A DNA stretch of 50,031 nucleotides from Haliea sp. (GTDB lineage: Bacteria; Pseudomonadota; Gammaproteobacteria; Pseudomonadales; Halieaceae): contig JANQUV010000005.1 in assembly GCA_030730585.1 (NCBI GenBank), forward strand, positions 1-50,031, given 5' to 3'. Below, in pieces: positions 17,084 to 25,147 of this stretch (positions are counted from its first letter, which is position 1; each line of letters starts with the position of its first letter). The position numbers were made by a program, and so were the translations under genes. The notes under the pieces are model-generated. The model was not told the DNA's origin. It did no database searches and saw nothing but the letters and a program-made list of their open reading frames with translations.

Positions 17084-18061
17084 ATGCTGTTAGCAACGGC
17101 CGCCATCGTCATCGGCTTTGTGATTCTCATCTGGAGTGCCGATGTCTTCATTGCGGGTGCCGCCTCAATTGCAGCCAACCTGGGCATGTCGCCGATCATC
17201 ATCGGGCTAACGATCGTGTCAATCGGTACATCGGCACCGGAAATTCTCGTTTCACTCACCGCCGCACTGACCAATGCCGGGGCTCTGGCCATTGGCAACG
17301 CACTGGGGTCGAATATTGCGAATATCGGGCTCGTCCTGGGGGTTACCCTGCTTATCGCCCCTCTGCATATAAACCCGGGTTGCATGAAGCGTGAGCTTCC
17401 CACCCTCTTGCTGGTCACGCTTGGGGCGTCCGTGCTGCTTATCGACGGTGAACTATCCCGCCTCGACGGCGTGGTCATGCTGGCAACGCTGGCACTGATC
17501 ATGGCGGGCATATTGCGCGGAGAAGCAACAGATCCGGAGCTGCTGCTAGAGGCCGCCACCCTCCCCCAACAGACCGCCGCACTGAGCAGCGCCTGGCTTA
17601 AATTTATCATCGGCTTGCTGCTGCTGGTGGCCAGCTCACGTTTGCTGGTGTGGGGAGCAACCGATATCGCCGAGCAACTGGGTGTGTCCCAACTGATTAT
17701 CGGCTTGACCATCGTAGCCGTCGGCACCAGCCTGCCCGAGCTCGCCGCTACCGCGGCCAGTGCGCTGCGCGGCCACGCTGATATTGCGGTAGGCAATGTC
17801 ATCGGCTCCAACCTGTTTAATCTGCTGGCGGTCATGGCAATTCCCGGCTTGATTGACACCCAGGTTCTGGATCCCTTGGTGCTGTACCGGGACTATCTGA
17901 CCATGGCCGGCATGACGCTGATGCTGGGCGCCGCCATTTACCTTAGCCGCGGGCGCCGCAAGTCCGGGACGGAGGGGCACGCCTACATTGGCCGCGCTCT
18001 GGGCCTACTGTTACTCGCCGTGTACGGGCTGTACTATTACTGGCTTTACCGCACCCGCTGA
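17084..18061 (+). CDS. yrbG: Calcium/sodium antiporter family protein (YrbG)
   Basis: YrbG belongs to the CaCA cation-antiporter superfamily and is expected to exchange calcium for sodium or protons across the inner membrane. The 325-residue protein is almost wholly hydrophobic, with about ten membrane helices in two inverted halves. Each half carries the alpha-repeat motif: G-N-A-L-G-S-N-I-A-N near 80-89 with S-I-G-T-S-A-P-E-I-L before it, and G-N-V-I-G-S-N-L-F-N near 237-246 with A-V-G-T-S-L-P-E-L before it. The acidic residues that bind calcium are kept in both. It precedes kdsD, as in E. coli. The true substrate in vivo is unproven for this family. Confidence 0.92.
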   Translation: MLLATAAIVIGFVILIWSADVFIAGAASIAANLGMSPIIIGLTIVSIGTSAPEILVSLTAALTNAGALAIGNALGSNIANIGLVLGVTLLIAPLHINPGCMKRELPTLLLVTLGASVLLIDGELSRLDGVVMLATLALIMAGILRGEATDPELLLEAATLPQQTAALSSAWLKFIIGLLLLVASSRLLVWGATDIAEQLGVSQLIIGLTIVAVGTSLPELAATAASALRGHADIAVGNVIGSNLFNLLAVMAIPGLIDTQVLDPLVLYRDYLTMAGMTLMLGAAIYLSRGRRKSGTEGHAYIGRALGLLLLAVYGLYYYWLYRTR

Positions 18062-18075
18062 GTTAACAGACCGCC

Positions 18076-19053
18076 ATGCCAGCACACAAATACGATGCTC
18101 ATGTTGCCTCGGCGCAGCGCACCATTCGCATGGAGCGCGACGCCATCGCTGAACTGGAAGCCCGCATAGATGAAGGGTTTATTCACGCGTGTGAGCTGTT
18201 GCTGGGGGTTCGCGGCAGAGTGATTGTGACCGGCATGGGCAAGTCTGGGCACATTGCGAGCAAGATTGCGGCGACATTAGCCAGCACCGGCACACCAGCG
18301 TTCTACGTGCATCCAGCGGAAGCCAGCCACGGAGACATTGGTATGATCACCTTGGACGACGCAGTAATTGCCCTGTCCAACAGTGGCCGATCACCTGAGG
18401 TTATTACGCTGCTGCCGCTGCTAAAGCGGCTCGGCATACCGCTGGTCAGCATGACCGGCAACCCGGGCTCACCGCTGGCGGAAGCCTCTGACGCGCACCT
18501 GAACACCGGGGTTGAGACGGAGGCCTGCCCGCTGAACCTGGCGCCCACCTCCAGCACGACCACAGCACTGGTGATGGGCGATGCACTGGCCATCGCCTTG
18601 CTTGAAGCCCGCGGCTTTACCGCCGAAGACTTCGCCTTCTCACACCCCGGTGGCACGCTGGGCAAGAAGCTATTGCTGAAAGTTGAAGACATCATGCTCA
18701 CCGGTGCAGCGATCCCGAAGGTCACAGCGACCACCCGCCTCGGTGAGGCACTGATGGAGATCAGCCGCAAAGGCTTGGGAATGACTACCGTCACCGGGCC
18801 CAGCGACGTGCTACTGGGCATTTTCACTGATGGCGACCTGCGTCGCGCTCTGGATGCCGATATAGACGTGCGCAATACGCCCATCGGTGGCCTGATGACC
18901 TGCGGCGCCAAAACCATTGCTCCCAACCTGCTGGCCGCAGAAGCGCTGCGCATTATGGAAGAACACAAGATTACCGCGTTGGTGGTGCAACGCGGGGAAC
19001 AGATGGTCGGCGTGGTCCACCTGATGAATCTGCTGCACGCGGGGATTGCCTGA
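18076..19053 (+). CDS. kdsD: D-arabinose 5-phosphate isomerase KdsD
   Basis: KdsD converts ribulose 5-phosphate to arabinose 5-phosphate, the entry point to Kdo for lipopolysaccharide. The protein has 325 residues: an N-terminal SIS domain (about 35-190) with G-M-G-K-S-G-H-I near 54-61, a S-N-S-G-R-S-P-E-V phosphosugar loop near 101-109 and the S-H-P-G-G-T-L-G-K motif near 192-200, followed by a pair of CBS domains (about 205-325). It is followed by kdsC with a one-base gap, so consecutive enzymes of the Kdo pathway are made together. Confidence 0.97.
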   Translation: MPAHKYDAHVASAQRTIRMERDAIAELEARIDEGFIHACELLLGVRGRVIVTGMGKSGHIASKIAATLASTGTPAFYVHPAEASHGDIGMITLDDAVIALSNSGRSPEVITLLPLLKRLGIPLVSMTGNPGSPLAEASDAHLNTGVETEACPLNLAPTSSTTTALVMGDALAIALLEARGFTAEDFAFSHPGGTLGKKLLLKVEDIMLTGAAIPKVTATTRLGEALMEISRKGLGMTTVTGPSDVLLGIFTDGDLRRALDADIDVRNTPIGGLMTCGAKTIAPNLLAAEALRIMEEHKITALVVQRGEQMVGVVHLMNLLHAGIA

Positions 19054-19054
19054 G

Positions 19055-19576
19055 ATGCCAGCCAGCGCAAACCCGGCCTTGGCCATCAAGCTGCTGGCAC
19101 TGGACGTTGACGGCGTGCTGAGCGATGGGCGTATCACCTACAGCAGCGATGGACAGGAACTGAAGACCTTCAATATCAAGGATGGGTTAGGCATAAAACT
19201 GCTGCAGCGAGCCGGCGTGAAAGTCGCCATCATCACTGGTCGCCGCTCCGAGATGGTGGCGCGTCGCGCCCGTGAGTTGGGCATTGCCAACCTCATTGAG
19301 GGCCGTGAGGACAAGCTGACCGCACTTAATGAACTCTGCGATCAACTCGGCCTGCGCTTGGACGAATGTGCTTACATGGGTGACGATCTGCCAGACCTCG
19401 CTGCGATACGCGCTGCCGGCCTGGGCCTGACCGTGGCCGATGCCGTCAGCGAGGTGCGGGCAGCGGCGGACTGGTGCAGCCAGGCTGCAGGTGGCGCGGG
19501 AGCGGTGCGCGAGGCCGCAGAATGGCTGCTGCGCGCACGCCAGCAATGGCATGGCCTGGTCGAGGCCTTTCACTGA
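19055..19576 (+). CDS. kdsC: 3-deoxy-D-manno-octulosonate 8-phosphate phosphatase KdsC
   Basis: KdsC removes the phosphate from Kdo-8-phosphate in the cytoplasm. It has 173 residues and is a small HAD phosphatase without a cap domain, so it works as a tetramer. The motif L-A-L-D-V-D-G-V-L-S-D-G near 14-25 provides the nucleophile and acid Asp, I-I-T-G-R-R is motif II near 55, and Y-M-G-D-D-L-P-D near 107-114 is motif IV. I chose ATG 19055, just past the kdsD stop; a TTG three codons upstream is an alternative start inside kdsD. Its stop overlaps the lptC start. Confidence 0.96.
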   Translation: MPASANPALAIKLLALDVDGVLSDGRITYSSDGQELKTFNIKDGLGIKLLQRAGVKVAIITGRRSEMVARRARELGIANLIEGREDKLTALNELCDQLGLRLDECAYMGDDLPDLAAIRAAGLGLTVADAVSEVRAAADWCSQAAGGAGAVREAAEWLLRARQQWHGLVEAFH

Positions 19577-20133
19577 TGGAGCGCGGCAAGCGTACCTTGC
19601 TGCTGGCCGCGGCGCTGCTGGTTGTGTCTACCTGGTACCTGGGCACCGGCGGCGGCCCCCTTGAACGCCCCCCTGCTGCAAGCGAGTTCGATATCGTGCA
19701 AACGTATCTGATAAACTCACGCAGTCAGACTTACGCCATCGACGGCGTACTCGCGCAGGTGATGGAAGCAGCTCGCGTGGAACATTTACAAGACACCGAT
19801 GTCTCTGAACTGCAGCTACCCCGTTTCTATTCGCATGACGGCAACAACCAAACCTGGTCCGCCAGTGCCGAATACGGCGAGCTAACGCACCGCACCGGCG
19901 TCTTGACTCTGCGCCAAGACGTTGTGCTGACTAACGACAAAGCTGGCGGGGTGCTGGAATCCAGCGTCATGACAGTAGATTTAAAAGCGCGCATCGCGAA
20001 GTCGGTAGTCCCGGTAAAGATTACTCTGGACGACAACGTGCTAACCGCTGATGGCATGTATGCAGACCTCAAAGGCCAAACTATACGCTTGGCACCCAAT
20101 GTGGAGGGTACTTATGTTCCGGAAGGCTCCTGA
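19576..20133 (+). CDS. lptC: LPS export bitopic protein LptC
   Basis: LptC is an inner-membrane protein whose periplasmic domain receives lipopolysaccharide from the LptB2FG transporter and passes it to LptA. The 185-residue protein has one N-terminal transmembrane helix (about 7-23) and a beta-jellyroll domain (about 40-185), with the Y-S-H-D-G-N-N-Q-T-W-S-A region and the L-T-A-D-G-M-Y-A-D end typical of the family. The start ATG shares its A with the kdsC stop, and the 3' end overlaps lptA by 20 bases, both signs of translational coupling. Confidence 0.94.
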   Translation: MERGKRTLLLAAALLVVSTWYLGTGGGPLERPPAASEFDIVQTYLINSRSQTYAIDGVLAQVMEAARVEHLQDTDVSELQLPRFYSHDGNNQTWSASAEYGELTHRTGVLTLRQDVVLTNDKAGGVLESSVMTVDLKARIAKSVVPVKITLDDNVLTADGMYADLKGQTIRLAPNVEGTYVPEGS

Positions 20134-20692
20134 ATGGAGTCGCGTAGCCCGTCATGGGCTGCGCGCCACGCTAATGGCCAGCTGCCTGCTATTGGCCTCT
20201 GCTGCGCAAGCGCTGCCCAGTGACCGCGAGCAACCCATTCGCATAAGTGCAGACCAAGCGCTGCGCGATGAACGCCAGGGCTTTACTGAATACACCGGCA
20301 ACGTTCGCCTGCAGCAGGGTAGCCTGCAAATACAAGCCAATAAACTGACCATATTTCACCAGACCGAAGCGGCAGACCGAATTCTTGCGGAGGGCAGCCC
20401 GGCCCGTTTGCAGCAACAGCCTAGCCAGGACAAAGCCATTATCCATGCGGCGGCACTCAGTATTGAGTATTTCAAATCGCAAGAGCGGGTGAAGCTAATT
20501 CGCAAAGCTCGTATTGAACAAGAAGGGTCTATTGTGACCGGCGATACGATCGACTATTTCATGGCCGAACAGCGCGTTAGGGCAGATGCCGGGCGCCGCG
20601 AAGATGGAGGCCGGGTAGAAGTAGTGATTCCCGCGGACACCCTGCAGGGAAATCGTGAAGAGGATGAGCGTGGCACAACTCAAGGCGAGTAA
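20114..20692 (+). CDS. lptA: Periplasmic LPS-bridge protein LptA
   Basis: LptA polymerises head to tail to form the periplasmic bridge that carries lipopolysaccharide to the outer membrane. The 192-residue protein has a cleavable signal peptide (hydrophobic part about 18-32, cut near A-Q-A-L), then the OstA/LptA beta-jellyroll with the recurring pattern [11 protein letters not shown] near 59-69 and the G-D-T-I-D-Y strand near 150. The C-terminal tail is acidic and Glu-rich. ATG 20114 lies inside the lptC end with GGAGGG nearby. It overlaps lptB at its own 3' end. Confidence 0.94.
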   Translation: MFRKAPEWSRVARHGLRATLMASCLLLASAAQALPSDREQPIRISADQALRDERQGFTEYTGNVRLQQGSLQIQANKLTIFHQTEAADRILAEGSPARLQQQPSQDKAIIHAAALSIEYFKSQERVKLIRKARIEQEGSIVTGDTIDYFMAEQRVRADAGRREDGGRVEVVIPADTLQGNREEDERGTTQGE

Positions 20693-21395
20693 TCTGGCAA
20701 AAGCCTATCGCGGTCGCAAGGTTGTCATCGATGTCTCGCTGGAACTTTCCAGCGGTCAGATCGTTGGCTTGCTGGGACCCAATGGTGCAGGTAAAACCAC
20801 GTGTTTCTATATGGTAGTGGGCATTATCTCGGCGGATGCTGGGCGTATCGAGCTGAATGGGGAAGACATAACCTCCCTCGCGATGCATGATCGCGCACGG
20901 CGCGGCCTGGGCTATTTGCCGCAAGAGGCGTCAATCTTTCGCAAGCTAAGCGTGCAGGACAACCTGCTCGCCATCCTGGAAACGCGCCCCGACCTGAACA
21001 AAGCGGATCGCAAGGCACACTGCGACCGGCTGTTGGAGGAATTCCATCTTACCCACCTGCGCAACAGCCTTGGCCAAGCCTTGTCTGGCGGCGAGCGCCG
21101 TCGTGTTGAAATTGCCCGCGCACTGGCAACCGAACCGGACTTTATTCTTCTCGATGAACCCTTCGCTGGTGTAGACCCTATTTCGGTGTCCGATATCAAG
21201 GACATTATTATCCACCTGCGCAAACGGGGCATCGGCGTACTCATCACCGACCACAACGTGCGCGACACACTGGACATCTGCGAGCGCGCCTATATTGTTG
21301 GTGAAGGACATATTATCGCCGAAGGCAATGCTCAAGAAGTATTGGATAACCCACGAGTTCGACAGGTCTATCTGGGCGAACACTTTCGTTTATAA
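20670..21395 (+). CDS. lptB: LPS export ABC-transporter ATPase LptB
   Basis: LptB is the cytoplasmic ATPase that drives extraction of lipopolysaccharide from the inner membrane by LptFG. Walker [10 protein letters not shown] is near residues 38-46, the Q-loop at P-Q-E-A near 87, the signature L-S-G-G-E-R-R-R near 138-145, Walker B F-I-L-L-D-E-P near 156-162 and the switch His in I-T-D-H-N near 192-196. I chose GTG 20670: it has AAGAGG six bases upstream and gives 241 residues starting A-Q-L-K-A, like known LptB. ATG 20664 and GTG 20655 are possible. lptF and lptG are not in the window, as usual. Confidence 0.95.
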   Translation: MAQLKASNLAKAYRGRKVVIDVSLELSSGQIVGLLGPNGAGKTTCFYMVVGIISADAGRIELNGEDITSLAMHDRARRGLGYLPQEASIFRKLSVQDNLLAILETRPDLNKADRKAHCDRLLEEFHLTHLRNSLGQALSGGERRRVEIARALATEPDFILLDEPFAGVDPISVSDIKDIIIHLRKRGIGVLITDHNVRDTLDICERAYIVGEGHIIAEGNAQEVLDNPRVRQVYLGEHFRL

Positions 21396-21538
21396 CGGAC
21401 TTGCTTTCGTTACTCGCCTGCCCATCCCTGCCTAACAAGCAAATTTCGCGCCATCCTGTTGCACGCCTGCATACCCCGGCGCTACACTGCGCTCAGTAGC
21501 CAACCCGAGGCGGTACCCGGGATGAATCCAGCACACTG

Positions 21539-23044
21539 ATGAAACAATCGCTTCAACTCAAACTTGGCCAACAGCTGACCATGACGCCTCAGCTGCAGCA
21601 GGCTATCAAGCTTTTGCAGCTCAGCACGCTGGATCTACAGCAGGAAATCCAGCAGGCGCTCGATAGCAACCCATTGCTGGAACTGGCCGAAGACGAATAT
21701 GAGTCCGAGGCGCAAAAGCCTGATGGGCTTGACCAAGACCTTGCCTCTGGCGATGGTTCGATGGAACGCCTTGAGCGAGGCGAACGAGAAGAGCGCGATG
21801 GCAGCGCGGCCGCCGAGGATTGGCAGTCGAATACACTGCCCGACGAGCTCCCCGTTGATACCCAGTGGGACGATTTATTACCGTCCTCCTCCGCTCCGGC
21901 CAGCCAACAAGGCGACGATGCCTTCGAAGGTGATTTTGACACCCGCAACAATGCGCGCGACAGCCTGCAGGATCAGCTGCTCTGGCAGCTCAACTTAACC
22001 CGGCTATCGGACACCGACCGCGTCATAGCCATGGCGATCATCGACGCTACTGATGCCAATGGCCGCCTGCAGACCAGCGTAGATGACCTTCACGACGCTT
22101 TGGCACCCGAGCTGGACATCGACCTGGAAGAGATCGTTGCCGTGCTGCACTGCCTGCAGCAATTCGAACCGGCGGGCGTCTGCACTCGGGATCTACAGGA
22201 ATGCTTGCTGGTGCAGCTACAGCAGCTGCCCGCAGATACGCCATGCCTGGAGCAGGCGCGGCTAATGATCAGCCGCCATATGGCTCAACTCGGCAACGGC
22301 GATTACAAGCAGATCATGCGCCGCATGCGCCTGAGCGAGGTACAGCTGAGGGCGGTGCTCGACCTGATCCGCACGCTGGACCCCAACCCCGGACAGGGCT
22401 TCGGTGAAGACACCACCGAGTATGTGGTCCCCGATGTCTTTGTCAGCAAGCGCAATGGCCGCTGGCTGGTGGAACTCAATCCAGACATCGCGCCTAAACT
22501 ACGTATCAACGACAGTTATGCGAGCATGATACGCCGCGCAGACAGCAGCGCAGATAACACCTTCCTGAAAGACAACTTGCAGGAAGCCCGCTGGTTCCTC
22601 AAAAGCCTGCACAGCCGCAACGAAACCTTGATGAAAGTGGCCAGCAAAATTGTCGAGCACCAGCGTAACTTCCTTGAATTGGGCGAAGAGGCCATGAAGC
22701 CCCTGGTGCTGCACGATATCGCTGAAGCGATAGACATGCATGAATCGACCATTTCACGTGCCACCACACGCAAGTATATGCACACACCACGAGGCATTTT
22801 TGAGCTCAAGTATTTCTTCTCCAGCCACGTCAGCACCACCGAGGGCGGAGAGGCATCTTCTACCGCAATCAAAGCCTTGATTCGCAAACTGGTCTCCGCC
22901 GAAAACCCCCGCAAGCCTCTCAGCGACAGCAAAGTCGCCACCTTGCTTGAGGAACAGGGCCTGCAGGTCGCACGCCGCACGGTCGCCAAGTATCGGGAGA
23001 TTCTCATGATCCCGCCATCGAACGAGCGCAAGAGATTGGTCTAG
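21539..23044 (+). CDS. rpoN: RNA polymerase sigma-54 factor
   Basis: RpoN directs RNA polymerase to -24/-12 promoters and needs AAA activators; it controls nitrogen use, motility and more. The 501-residue protein has a Gln/Leu-rich region I (about 1-50, opening [12 protein letters not shown]), an acidic region II (about 50-145), the core-binding domain (about 145-330), a helix-turn-helix region (about 385-420) and the RpoN box [10 protein letters not shown] at 478-487. Length is at the usual value. A 143-base gap separates it from lptB. It heads the rpoN-hpf-ptsN-rapZ-ptsO string known from E. coli and Pseudomonas. Confidence 0.98.
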   Translation: MKQSLQLKLGQQLTMTPQLQQAIKLLQLSTLDLQQEIQQALDSNPLLELAEDEYESEAQKPDGLDQDLASGDGSMERLERGEREERDGSAAAEDWQSNTLPDELPVDTQWDDLLPSSSAPASQQGDDAFEGDFDTRNNARDSLQDQLLWQLNLTRLSDTDRVIAMAIIDATDANGRLQTSVDDLHDALAPELDIDLEEIVAVLHCLQQFEPAGVCTRDLQECLLVQLQQLPADTPCLEQARLMISRHMAQLGNGDYKQIMRRMRLSEVQLRAVLDLIRTLDPNPGQGFGEDTTEYVVPDVFVSKRNGRWLVELNPDIAPKLRINDSYASMIRRADSSADNTFLKDNLQEARWFLKSLHSRNETLMKVASKIVEHQRNFLELGEEAMKPLVLHDIAEAIDMHESTISRATTRKYMHTPRGIFELKYFFSSHVSTTEGGEASSTAIKALIRKLVSAENPRKPLSDSKVATLLEEQGLQVARRTVAKYREILMIPPSNERKRLV

Positions 23045-23053
23045 ACTAGAAGA

Positions 23054-23127
23054 GTGCTGCCTGAAAGCACGCTGGCGGTGAGCCGCCGGTAAAAAGCGGC
23101 ACACAGGTTCCGGGTACTGCACCCGGA
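23054..23127 (+). promoter_or_regulatory. Three successive hairpins between rpoN and hpf
   Basis: The 107-base gap can form three separate stems: 23054-23058 with 23066-23070, 23074-23078 with 23083-23087 (tetraloop TGAG), and 23109-23115 with 23121-23127. None is followed by a good T-run. They precede a strong AGGAG site for hpf at 23142-23146. They may attenuate read-through, stabilise or process the rpoN-hpf transcript; the stems are seen, the function is not. Confidence 0.4.
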
Positions 23128-23151
23128 TTTCACGTAAAGAAGGAGTCAGAT

Positions 23152-23439
23152 ATGCAATTGAATGTCAGCGGCCATCACGTTGAGGTTACCGACGCACTGC
23201 GTGAATATGTAGAAAGTAAGTTCGAACGCCTGCAACGACATTTCGACCAGATCACCAAAGTCGAAGCAATCCTGACCGTTGAAAAATTGGTACAGAAAGC
23301 TGAAGCCCGTATTCACATCGCAGGCGCCGATCTGTTCGCCGCCGCAGACTCAGAGGATATGTACGCTGCGATAGACGCACTTGCCGACAAGCTCGACCGG
23401 CAACTCATCAAGCACAAGGAAAAGGCGAGAGCCCGCTAG
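23152..23439 (+). CDS. hpf: Ribosome hibernation-promoting factor, short form
   Basis: Hpf binds the decoding region of the 30S subunit in stationary phase and, in its short form, works with RMF to form 100S dimers. The 95-residue protein has the S30AE fold: N-V-S-G-H-H-V-E-V-T near the start, Y-V-E-S-K-F-E-R-L-Q-R-H-F near 19-31 and D-M-Y-A-A-I-D-A-L-A-D-K-L near 69-81, ending in a basic H-K-E-K-A-R-A-R. It lacks the C-terminal dimer domain of long forms. The GGAGTCAGAT before its ATG gives strong ribosome binding. Confidence 0.96.
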   Translation: MQLNVSGHHVEVTDALREYVESKFERLQRHFDQITKVEAILTVEKLVQKAEARIHIAGADLFAAADSEDMYAAIDALADKLDRQLIKHKEKARAR

Positions 23440-23448
23440 GGATTTTTC

Positions 23449-23907
23449 ATGCATGTTCTTTCTGAACTGCTGACGCCAGAGCGCACGGTTTGCCGTGCCT
23501 CTGGCAGCAGCAAAAAAAGACTCTTCGAGACGCTCGCAAAGGTGGTCAGCGATGACAACCCCAGCCTGGCGGAAGCCGATATTTTTGCCCAGCTGATCGC
23601 TCGCGAACGCCTGGGCAGTACCGGTTTGGGGGCAGGTATTGCAATACCGCATTGCCGCATTGCACGTTGTAGCGAGCCCATTGGCTGCCTGGTAACGCTG
23701 GAAGAGCCAATAGATTTCGACGCTCCCGACGATCTCCCGGTCGATATCCTGTTCGTTTTGCTGGTACCCGAAGAGGCACACCAAACCCACCTGGATATCC
23801 TGGCGCGCATCGCCAGGCTGTTCAGCCAATCACGTTTTTGCGAGGCTCTGCGCAGCGCGCCCGACGACGGTTCGCTGTTCAAGCTCGCCACCCAATGGGA
23901 CAACTGA
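23449..23907 (+). CDS. ptsN: Nitrogen-PTS EIIA component PtsN
   Basis: PtsN (EIIA-Ntr) is the terminal acceptor of the nitrogen phosphotransferase system; its phosphorylation state regulates potassium transport and sigma-54-linked processes rather than sugar uptake. The 152-residue protein has the PTS EIIA type 2 domain throughout. The phosphorylated His is H68 in G-I-A-I-P-H-C-R. It starts ten bases after hpf and is followed by rapZ, with ptsO two genes on, so the partner pair of the pathway is in one operon. The EI-Ntr gene (ptsP) is not in the window. Confidence 0.96.
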   Translation: MHVLSELLTPERTVCRASGSSKKRLFETLAKVVSDDNPSLAEADIFAQLIARERLGSTGLGAGIAIPHCRIARCSEPIGCLVTLEEPIDFDAPDDLPVDILFVLLVPEEAHQTHLDILARIARLFSQSRFCEALRSAPDDGSLFKLATQWDN

Positions 23908-23915
23908 CAACCACT

Positions 23916-24770
23916 ATGCACCTTGTCATTATCTCCGGGCGCTCCGGATCCGGCAAAAGTACTGCCCTGCATCAACTCGAGGACGAGGGCTTTTACTGCA
24001 TCGATAACCTGCCTGCCGCCCTGCTTCCGGCTTTGGTAGACGAAGCCAGCCGTCCTGGCTTCGAGCATTTCCGCGGCGCTGCGGTGTGTATTGATGCGCG
24101 CAATGCCTGGCGTAATCTGGAAGACTTCAGCGCTATCGTCGAAGCCCTGCCGAGCACAGTGAAAAGCACGATACTATTCCTGGACGCGCAGGACAGTGTG
24201 CTTATCAAGCGGTTCAGTGAAACCCGCCGCAAGCACCCCTTGAGCAGTGAGCAGATGCCGCTGGCTGAAGCGATCGAACGTGAGCGAGAGCTGCTTGAAC
24301 CCATCGCCAGCAATGCTGCGTTAGTACTTGATACCAGCCAGATGACTATTTACGAGCTGCGCGACGCCGTGCGCCAACGCTTGATTGGCGAAGCTTCGGG
24401 CAGCATGTCCATTCTTATCCAGTCATTTGGCTTCAAACGCGGCGTGCCCACCGACGCCGACCTAGTGTTTGATGTGCGCATGCTCCCCAATCCCCATTGG
24501 GTCAAAGAGCTGCGCCTGCAAAACGGCCTTGACCCGGAGGTAGCAACCTTCCTTGAAGCGCAACCGATGACCGGTGAACTGTTCTCCAGTATTTCCGGGT
24601 ATCTGGATCGTTGGCTACCAGACTACCGCGATAGCAACCGCAGCTACATGACGGTGGCGATTGGTTGTACTGGTGGGCAACATCGGTCAGTATACTTGGC
24701 AGCTCGGCTATTTCAGTACTACAAAGCGCTCTATCCGCAAGTTCATATACGGCACCGGGAGCTGCAATAG
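23916..24770 (+). CDS. rapZ: RNase adapter RapZ, P-loop nucleotide-binding protein
   Basis: RapZ binds small RNAs and guides RNase E to the sRNA GlmZ in E. coli, controlling glucosamine-6-phosphate synthase and so cell-wall precursor supply. The 284-residue protein has Walker A G-R-S-G-S-G-K-S at 8-15, a Walker B-like V-C-I-D-A-R near 60, and the conserved C-terminal RNA-binding half with I-G-C-T-G-G-Q-H-R-S-V-Y near 250-261. I chose ATG 23916, eight bases after the ptsN stop. Whether this lineage has GlmY/GlmZ-type RNAs is not shown here. Confidence 0.95.
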   Translation: MHLVIISGRSGSGKSTALHQLEDEGFYCIDNLPAALLPALVDEASRPGFEHFRGAAVCIDARNAWRNLEDFSAIVEALPSTVKSTILFLDAQDSVLIKRFSETRRKHPLSSEQMPLAEAIERERELLEPIASNAALVLDTSQMTIYELRDAVRQRLIGEASGSMSILIQSFGFKRGVPTDADLVFDVRMLPNPHWVKELRLQNGLDPEVATFLEAQPMTGELFSSISGYLDRWLPDYRDSNRSYMTVAIGCTGGQHRSVYLAARLFQYYKALYPQVHIRHRELQ

Positions 24771-24780
24771 CAGCCGCATC

Positions 24781-25050
24781 GTGATTAAGACTCAACTCAC
24801 CATCATCAATAAACTGGGCCTGCATGCTCGCGCGGCAGCCAAGTTCGTCAGTTGCACTGCCGGCTTCAACAGCGCGGTCCGGGCTGGCCGTGATGGTGAT
24901 ATGGTAGACGGCAAGAGCATCATGTCCATCATGATGCTCGCTGCGGGCCAAGGCACCGTGCTCGACATCGAGATTGAGGGCAATGACGAAGGCGCAGCGC
25001 TGGCTGCGCTGAGAGCACTCGTAGAAAACCGTTTCGATGAAGGTGAATAG
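24781..25050 (+). CDS. ptsO: Nitrogen-PTS phosphocarrier NPr (HPr-like)
   Basis: NPr passes phosphate from EI-Ntr to PtsN. The 89-residue HPr-fold protein has the phosphorylated H15 in K-L-G-L-H-A-R-A-A-A-K-F and the conserved S-I-M-S-I-M-M-L-A-A-G-Q-G near 46-58. There is no in-frame ATG near the conserved start, so it begins with GTG 24781, ten bases after rapZ; its Shine-Dalgarno sequence is poor, which suggests coupling to rapZ translation. Confidence 0.93.
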   Translation: MIKTQLTIINKLGLHARAAAKFVSCTAGFNSAVRAGRDGDMVDGKSIMSIMMLAAGQGTVLDIEIEGNDEGAALAALRALVENRFDEGE

Positions 25051-25073
25051 GTCACACTGACCCCCCTGACGCG

Positions 25074-25102
25074 TTGTTCCTTCCGGTGCTTTGCCGGATA
25101 AT
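25074..25102 (+). promoter_or_regulatory. Candidate promoter for mgtE
   Basis: TTGTTC (25074-25079) and GATAAT (25097-25102) are spaced by 17 bases; the -10 fits consensus at five of six positions, the -35 at three. It lies 45 bases before mgtE in the only gap between ptsO and mgtE. I see no magnesium riboswitch in this short leader. Confidence 0.4.
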
Positions 25103-25147
25103 CTGGCTCTAGATACCTCGCCCCTGTCATCCGCGGATCACTGACCC

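Noticed and set aside
16927-17859. Long in-frame extension upstream of mlaC, giving a 531-residue reading frame
   Set aside because: It is the antisense shadow of yrbG. MlaC's signal peptide clearly starts at 16926.
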